Shown in pieces: positions 57,606 through 64,000 of a stretch of DNA of 64,000 bases. The DNA is taken from assembly GCA_036346275.1 (NCBI GenBank), contig CM070726.1, forward strand, positions 24,339,410 to 24,403,409, read 5' to 3'. The stretch's first letter is position 1. Each line of letters opens with the position of its first letter. Under the pieces are notes generated by a model, which saw only the letters and a program-made list of their open reading frames with translations, was not told the DNA's origin and did not search any database. This stretch comes from Otatea glauca. Taxonomy: Eukaryota > Streptophyta > Magnoliopsida > Poales > Poaceae. The position numbers and the translations under genes are program-made.

Positions 57606-58520
57606 AACACGAATAAGAGAATCAAACTTAGTACAGATCTTGGTGGCAAAATTCTTATTCATGGATAAAACCTCACTACGAGAAGACATAAAATATATCC
57701 AGGTGTGGCGAGAGAAATCATCTACAAAAAGAATATAATATCTATGACCCTCTATTGAAACAAACGGAGCTGGACCTCAAACATCAGAATGAACAAGATC
57801 AAAGGGACGCTAGGATACAGACTCACTGAAAGGATAGGGGAGTTGTAGCTGTTTACCAAGCTTACAACCCGCACAGTCTAAAGAGGTATTACTAGACACA
57901 GATCCTAAAAGGCCATGAAGAACTAAAGAAGATAGATGTGAACCATAAAGATGTCCTAAATGGTGATGCCACTGAGCAAATAACCAGGTAGAAGATGCAA
58001 CAGAGGCGAAAGCAGTGGAGTAGACTGAGAGACTGGCAGGGGCAGCGGAAGGAAGACGAAACCAGTCAAGCTCACAGAGACGCTAAGAGTCACGGTGGCA
58101 AGGGCCAGTACCAACCAGAGACCCCGTACGGCGATCCTGAATACAACAAGAGTTAGAATCAAGGATAACACGACAACCATGATCAGTGAGCTGACCAGCG
58201 AATATGAGTTGTATAGTTAGTTTGGGAACATGAGAAATAGAAGGAACATGAAAAGAGGAAGACAAAAGAGTGTCTCATCCTGCAACAGAAAGATAAGTAC
58301 CATCTACGGTTTGCATAGTGATAGGAGCAGTAAGAGGACTAGTTTGGGAACTGTTGATAACAATTCAAAGTTTGGTTCAGTGATTGCTTGGTGTCGGTCA
58401 TGTTTTGATCGGTAGCCAGGATCGTGAGGGTCGTCTCCACTAATCGAGACTTATCCATCTCACCGAAAGATCAGGCCTCCATTAGCTGCATCATGAACTT
58501 ATAGCTTCCCCAAAGTGTTG
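57606..58520 (-). pseudogene. minus-strand Copia: gag end, protease tail and integrase N-terminal part, broken
   Basis: Read from 58,520 downwards: a gag-type end (VHDAANGGLIFR), then a protease-to-integrase region (HVPSISHVPKLTIQLIFAGQ, GCRVILDSNSCCIQDRRTG), an integrase HHCC finger (WHHHLGHLYG...CAGCKLGK) and the core start (VHSDV, FVDDFSRHTWIY). Frame breaks are frequent. It belongs to the same Copia as 53,985-54,919. About 1.8 kb of pol between them (integrase end, RT start) is missing. Confidence 0.75.
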
Positions 58521-59144
58521 ACTAGTTTGAACTCTAGGTCATCCATTTAATCTATTGTATGGCTATATTTCTAGTTTGGAGATTATACTAAGTGTTGCAC
58601 TTGTTGAAATCATGAAAAATAGCATAGTCTTATTTGTGCTTGCTAGCAATGATATTACAATATGCACTTGGACATGCCTTCGTTAAGCATAATTTGAACT
58701 TGAGTAGTTTGGTGTCATACTCTATCTTTGTGGTCATTTGGATAATCCTCAAAGCTTTTTTAGGATGCATCTCATGCATACATGTTTTTTTTCCTTTTTG
58801 ATGCCTATATTGACAAACAGGGGGAGAAATATGAAAAAGGCATTTGCTTTGGGGAGAAATGTGGAAAAGGCAATCTTTATCTTGCTTCTTTGGTCATGGT
58901 GAAAAATTATTTTTTCTTTGGATCATGAGTTTTTGTGAGCCTTTTCCTTGTTTTAGAGCATTTGTGGATAACTTGTTCTTTCCTAGTGTTTTCTCTAACT
59001 CACTTCTTGCCAACTTAGTCATGTTCTTTGCTTTCTCTTGCATCTGGATTATGTGGTTTTACAACCAAATTGATTTCTTCTTTCTTTTTCAAACTCAAAT
59101 TTGTGCCTTTTCGGTGTTTGTCAATATACTCATCAACGGGGAGA
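58521..59144 (+). other. 3' end of a plus-strand Copia element with polypurine tracts
   Basis: Contains acagggggagaaatatg (about 58,818) and acggggagat (59,136-59,144) directly before an LTR start. A Phe-rich open stretch (58,844-59,188) has hydrophobic runs, but no domain or proper context supports it as a gene. Confidence 0.55.
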
Positions 59145-59893
59145 TTGAGAGATCATGTGGTGGTCTATCCATGTTTGTGAGTAATTGACTGTGTTTGAGC
59201 CTGTGGTGCTCAGGTTTGAGTTTGATATGAGTTTGCTTTGTCATGGGCAATTTGGTTTGAGAGGTTGTGGCCTTGCCTAGAGTGGTTATGACTTTATCCA
59301 TAGTGGTCATGACCTTGTCCTAAGTAGTCATGACTTTGACTTGAGTAGTTGTGGTTTCACCACTAAGTGGTCATGATGCTCTTAGAGAGGACATGATCTA
59401 GAGTGGCCGTTACTAGAGTGGTCGTGACCTTTGTGACCTCTACGGTGACCCCTTCCTAGAGTGGTCGTGACCTTTGTGACCCCTAGAGTGGTTTGGGCTT
59501 TGTGACCTCTAGGATGGTCATTCCCTAGAGTGATCATGGGCTTTGTGACCTCTACTGTGGTCATTTTTTAGAGTGGTCGTGACCTCTAAGGGAGTAGTCG
59601 TGATCACTTGGAGAGTGGTAGTGATCTCTGATGGAGTGGTCTAGACTACTGTGATAATGATCTTGACCTCTAAGGACCACTAGGGAAGTGGTCGTGACCT
59701 CTATTAGAGTGGTCTAGACCACTATGAGAGTGATCTTGGCCTCTAAAGACCAAAAGAGAAGTGGTCGTGACCTTTGTTGGAGTGGTCTAGACCACTGTGG
59801 GAGTGGTCTAAACCTTTAAGGACCACTTGGGAAGTGGTCGTAACCTCTGTTGGAGTGGTGCAGACCATTGTGGGAGTGGTCTAGACCTCAAAG
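59145..59893 (+). repeat. partial Copia LTR with a gtggtcgtgacct minisatellite
   Basis: Starts tgagagatcatgtggtgg after a polypurine tract. From about 59,260 to 59,885 it consists of variable 20-45-bp repeats built on agagtggtcgtgacctctg and tggtctagaccact. The last is a perfect palindromic word, so hairpins are possible. It is interrupted at 59,890 by the palindromic LTR pair. Confidence 0.7.
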
Positions 59894-61395
59894 TGCAGGG
59901 GAACATGTAGGCTACTTTAGCGAAAAAGAAAATTTTCTACCGCGAAACAAAGGAACCATTGCAAGTTATAGATCACAAAATTACCACTAGATGTGCAGAC
60001 CCATAGCGGAAGTAGAGTCAATGTAGCGCGGTAGTGCAGATGTAATCGTACTAGCCTCATGCCTCCCCAACAGCTCCTTGTGACTGTCGCAAGTTGCGGA
60101 TCGTTCTACCGTTGAAGCTTCGTAGTAATGCCTCCAAGGTATCCACACGTATGGGGCAGGAACACCATGTGCCGGAGTGCTAGCGCTGGCTGCGCGGTTC
60201 CGGGCAGAGGAGGGGTGGCGACTAGGGTTTTGGGAATTCCGAATTCCTGATATGTCTCTTCGTGTATATCTCTCTCTTTTCACAAAACCACCACCTCCTC
60301 CCTTTATATAGACATCCCATAACGGATTTCAACCCTTAAAGCCCATTGGAACTCTAAACTCATTACAACTCGGATCCCTACCTGAATTGGTTACAACCCT
60401 TTAAGCGTGTGACCCCATAGGTTCATGTGCACTCGGACATGGCTGGAGTACCCCTATCGATCGTTTAATACTCCTACACGACCATTGGGTACACCTACTC
60501 GATCATCGAGTACTCCTACTCGATTATCAAGCTTTGACCAATAGTCGATAGTGGCCCCTAGCAGGACTTACCGACTCCTAAGTATATGTAAAGATCGGAC
60601 GAACCTCAACAGTGTCCTATATGCATTTCCTTTTGCCTCACGATATCGGTCAAACCCAAGGTGAGTTGTTATCATCATTGTTTGGATGGCTCAAGCACTC
60701 TTTCTCGATGCTGTGATTCAGAATCCCTAAATACCTCGAGTTAACTCTTTAACTCAATGACTCGAGTAACTCTTTACTCGAGTAGCATGGCCATGCATTT
60801 TCTAGAATCCGACCACTCAAGAGGCCTAGAGATATCTCTCCTATTATGTGGAGGGGCAAATCCTATCTTGATCGACCATGTCTCGCAGTATGTTTCATGA
60901 CAAACCCAAAAGTCATCTTTATAACTACCCAATTACGGAGTAGCGTTTGACAACCCCTACGTAAGCTATTATGCATCCCAAGAACATGCGATGATCTCAA
61001 GTCAAAGGATATAGCATACATATTGTATATGAGACCAACTGATGACATAAAAGAATACAACGTACTCACAGTGTCTAATAGTGGGTCGATGTCCAACACC
61101 ATGTTCTCTAACATATGTTGATATTATTGGTTTGATATCTCCATATCTATGACCTATGAAACATGATCATCGACTAATACATATGCTAGTCTACTCATAT
61201 GTGCCCTCATATGATTATCGACTAGGGACCCCTTTTAGAATGAACATCATAAAGAAGAATACAGAGTTTCACAAAGAATTCACGCACTTTGTTAATCAAT
61301 ATCCATGATGTTATTCAAAGAACAATGTCATAGTTCATAAACATTTATGGAAATATAATCATCTCTATGATTGCCTCTAGGGCATATTTCCAACA
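59894..61395 (-). repeat. Angela/BARE-type Copia LTR, minus orientation (left arm of palindrome)
   Basis: The reverse complement starts tgttggaaatatgccctaga and ends near ggtaga..cccctgca. It contains a TATA motif (cctttatatagac on plus, about 60,300). It pairs with 61,480-62,909 as an inverted repeat. About 90% identity by eye over the first 250 bp from the centre. Confidence 0.8.
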
Positions 61396-61479
61396 CTAAG
61401 GACCACCGCATGTGTTCAGGGCCTTATAGTTCGTTGGAAATATGCCTTATAGGTGCTGAACACATGCGGCGGTCCTTAG
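61396..61479. repeat. 84-bp palindrome centre
   Basis: Its two ends are themselves inverted (ctaaggaccaccgcatgtgt versus the complement of acacatgcggcggtccttag). Its middle holds a truncated extra LTR start (gttggaaatatgccttata). Confidence 0.85.
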
Positions 61480-62909
61480 TGTTGGAAATATGCCTTAGAG
61501 GCAATCATAGAGATGATTATATTTCATAAATGTTCATAAACTATAAGATTTTTCTTTGAATAATATCATGGATATTGATTAACAAGTACGTGACTTGTTT
61601 TTGAAACTCTGTGTTCTTCTTTATGATGTTCATTCTAAAAGGAGTCCCTAGTCGATAATCATATGAGGACACATATGAGTAGACTAGCATATGTATTGGT
61701 CGATGACCATGTTTCACAAGTCATAGATATGGAGATATCAAACCAATAATATGGACACACGTTAGGGAACATGGTGTTGGACATCGACCCACTATGAGAC
61801 ACTGCAAGAACTTGTATTCTTTCATGTCATCAGTTGGTCTCATATACGATGTGTATGCTATATCCTTCAACTTGAGATTGTCGCATGTTCTCAAGGTGCG
61901 TAATGGCTACTTAGGGGTCGTCAAACGCTACTCCGTAACTGAGTAGTTATAAAGATGGCTTTCGGGTTTGTCATGAAACATGCTGCAAGGCGTGGTCGAT
62001 CAAAATAGGATTTACCCCTCCATTCAATGGGAGAGATATATCTAAGCTTCTCGAGTGGACGGATTCCAAAAATGAATGGCCATGCTACTCGAGTAAAGAG
62101 TTACTCGAGTCATCGAGTCAACTCAATGTATTCGGGAATCCGAGTCACGGCATCGAGAAAGAGTGATCGAGCCATCCAAATAAGGATGACAACAACTCGC
62201 CTTGGGTTTGACCAATATCGTGAGGCAAAAGGAAATGCATATAGGACATTGTTGAGGTTCGTCCGATCTTTACATGTTCTCGGGAGTCGATAAGTCCTGC
62301 TAGGGGCCGCTATCGATTATTGGTCGAATGCTCGATGGTCGAGTAGGAGTACTCAATTATCAATAGGGGTACTTCAGCCATGTCCGAGTGCATGTGAACC
62401 TATAGGGTCACATGCCTAAGGTGCTATAACCAATTTGGATAGGGACTCGAGTTGTAATGGGCTTAGAGTTCCTAATGGGCTTTAAGGGTTGAAACCTATT
62501 ATGGAGCGTCTATATAAAGGGAGGAGGTGCTGGTTTTGCAATTGAGGAGATATAGGAATTCGAAATTCCTGAAACCCTAGCCTCTACCCCTCCTCCGCCC
62601 AGAATCGCTCAGCCGGTGCTAGCACTCCGGTGGGTGGTGTTCCTGCCCCATACGTGTGGATACCTTGGAGGCGTTGCTGCGAAGCTTCAACGCTGAGACG
62701 ATCTGCATCCTAAGACGCTCACAAGAAGCTGTTGGAGGAGGAGCAAGGCTAGTACCACTACATCTGCACCACTGCGCTTCATCGACTCTACTTCTGCTAT
62801 GGGTCTGCGCGTCTAGTGGTAATTTTGTGATCTATAACTTGTATTGGTTCCTTGGTTACGCGGTAGAAAATTTTGATTTTTCGCTAGGTAGCCTACCCGT
62901 TCCCCAGCA
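61480..62909 (+). repeat. Angela/BARE-type Copia LTR, plus orientation (right arm of palindrome)
   Basis: Starts tgttggaaatatgccttaga and ends cctacccgttccccagca, with TATA motif ctatataaagggagg at about 62,510. The known BARE/Angela LTR start (tgttggaaatatgccctaga) is the basis for the family name. No primer site or polypurine tract adjoins either arm. Confidence 0.82.
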
Positions 62910-63560
62910 CCTCAGTGGTGACCCTCGTCATCCTCTCAAAGTGAGCAACAATGCCTTTCGTGTGTGGAGAGTGATGCAGCGAACTCTCGTCACCTGACAT
63001 GGTTAGCAGAAGACAAGAAACGAAATCACAAGTATAATGTTCCTATCGCTATGTAGGATATGGTGAAAAAGTCGCTCAACTCTCGAGCTGGTACCAAAGC
63101 TCTTACGAGTTCTTACCGTGCAGCAGGGGTTGGTGGTGTTAAAAGATCTCCGAAGCTTGGATAAAGCAATTGCCAAGTGAACGAACAGACGAACGTTGTA
63201 GAATATGTGGAGCTAGGTAGGCTTCAAAATGGTAGCAAGGATTAGCAACAATCAAATCAGTAAATGCAAAGTAAAAATCCGTTCAAAGTATTAGTCAATG
63301 TTGCTGATCCTAGCCCAGACTGATGGAAAGCTAATCAATGTAAACAAGTAAAGCGGATATATGTGGGCCGATAGAAAGGCTCAAAACGGGGTGCTGTGAC
63401 AGAGAAAGGCAACGATCTACAGGGAGTTTGATAACTTGGATTGGCGAACCATCAGCGGGCACTGACGTACACAAACCAAAGAAACAAGAGCCAAAATTCC
63501 AGTCGAAACGGAGAAGGTTGAATTTTTTTCTCGAACTTTCAGGAGCGTTTTGAGGCCGTA
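62910..63560. other. non-coding flank, no gene seen
   Basis: Begins cctca, which also occurs at 59,886-59,890 and may be a target duplication of the palindrome. A degenerate primer-site-like word (agctggtaccaaagctc, about 63,089) is present but without a recognisable LTR. Confidence 0.35.
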
Positions 63561-63690
63561 AACCAAATCCAGAGAGGGTTTTCCTTATCTACTCAAACCG
63601 AAACCAAATCCAGAGAGGACTTTCCTTATCTCCTCAAACCGAAACCAAATCCAGAGAGGACTTTCCTTATCTCCTCAAACCGAAACCAAT
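63561..63690 (+). repeat. 41-bp tandem repeat, three copies
   Basis: aaccaaatccagagagg recurs at 63,561, 63,602 and 63,643, exactly 41 bp apart. A partial copy (aaccaat) begins at 63,684. The last two full units are nearly identical. Confidence 0.9.
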
Positions 63691-64000
63691 CTGCTCAGAA
63701 TTTTTTTCTCCATTCTTCTTCTCTATTTTTTTCTTCGTTCTTCCTTTCTATTTTTTTCCTCCATTCTTCTTCTCTGCTCAGGAATTTTTTTTGTAGCATG
63801 GCAAGGGGCAGCAGGGTCGCCCAGGTGGATGTGGTTGTCTCGGCAGGAGTTGGATGGCGATTCCTTGCCGTGGTAGTTGGTGTTGCGTCAGGGCTGGTTA
63901 GATGGAAGGTGATGAACTTGCAGCAGAACACGATGGCAATGAAGATGCAATGGCGATAGCAAAGTGGCGACAACAAGATGCAATGACAAGATGAACTGAC
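63691..64000. other. pyrimidine-rich tract and terminal flank
   Basis: Bases 63,695-63,780 are a ttcttctctatttttttc-type tract. The rest has no supported gene. The minus-strand frame through the tract is Lys/Glu low complexity and not credible. Confidence 0.45.

Noticed and set aside
58844..59188. 114-residue Phe-rich frame as a membrane protein gene
   Set aside because: It lies between polypurine tracts at a Copia 3' end and runs into the LTR, and its hydrophobicity comes from T-rich DNA.
63089..63106. Primer binding site of another LTR element (agctggtaccaaagctc)
   Set aside because: Several mismatches to the tRNA complement and no LTR end next to it.

Overview
This window is plant nuclear DNA, almost certainly from a grass (Poaceae). 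The inference rests on one intron-containing MUSTANG-type gene and on the repeat families present: Sirevirus and Angela/BARE-type Copia LTRs, a Tekay-like Gypsy LTR, a CACTA element, a Mutator-like element (MULE), a Helitron with a grass-type 5' end, and Tourist-type MITEs. I cannot name the species. I see no prokaryotic features, CRISPR array, tRNA gene or rRNA gene.

Layout. 1-3.25 kb: the broken 3' half of a hAT transposase ending in its terminal inverted repeat, inserted in a decayed RNase H-like retroelement gene, then Helitron-like end sequences, one of which carries a MITE whose empty site is also in the window. 3.4-9.0 kb: the only clear host gene, a five-coding-exon MUSTANG (domesticated MULE transposase) with a PB1 domain, giving an 819-residue protein with no internal stop. 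9.76-12.86 kb: a non-autonomous Helitron carrying two spliceable exons that resemble WASH-complex subunit 3 (CCDC53). 14.17-31.72 kb: a Sirevirus-type Copia element with two 1,761-bp LTRs and a perfect 5-bp target duplication. Its reverse transcriptase is split by a 4.6-kb MULE that carries a three-exon GRF zinc-finger gene.

31.7-38.8 kb: retroelement debris, a long AT-rich array of degenerate tandem repeats, and a GC-rich stretch with CCG microsatellites. 39.1-53.7 kb: a stack of Copia fragments. One Copia LTR is split by a Gypsy-type solo LTR (41,985-49,195, TSD ttatg), which is itself split by a 3.4-kb solo LTR (44,606-48,000, TSD actgg). 53.7-58.5 kb: a minus-strand Copia split by a CACTA element that lacks its right end. 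58.6-62.9 kb: the tail of another Copia element, with a minisatellite-bearing LTR interrupted by a 3.0-kb palindrome of two Angela/BARE-type LTRs in opposite orientation. 62.9-64.0 kb: no gene seen, one 41-bp tandem repeat.

The genes do not form a pathway. Two repeat-borne genes keep intact reading frames with good splice sites (GRF zinc finger and WASHC3-like exons). The retroelement genes are mostly broken by stops and frameshifts. All coordinates and family calls were made by reading the sequence by eye; no database search was run.
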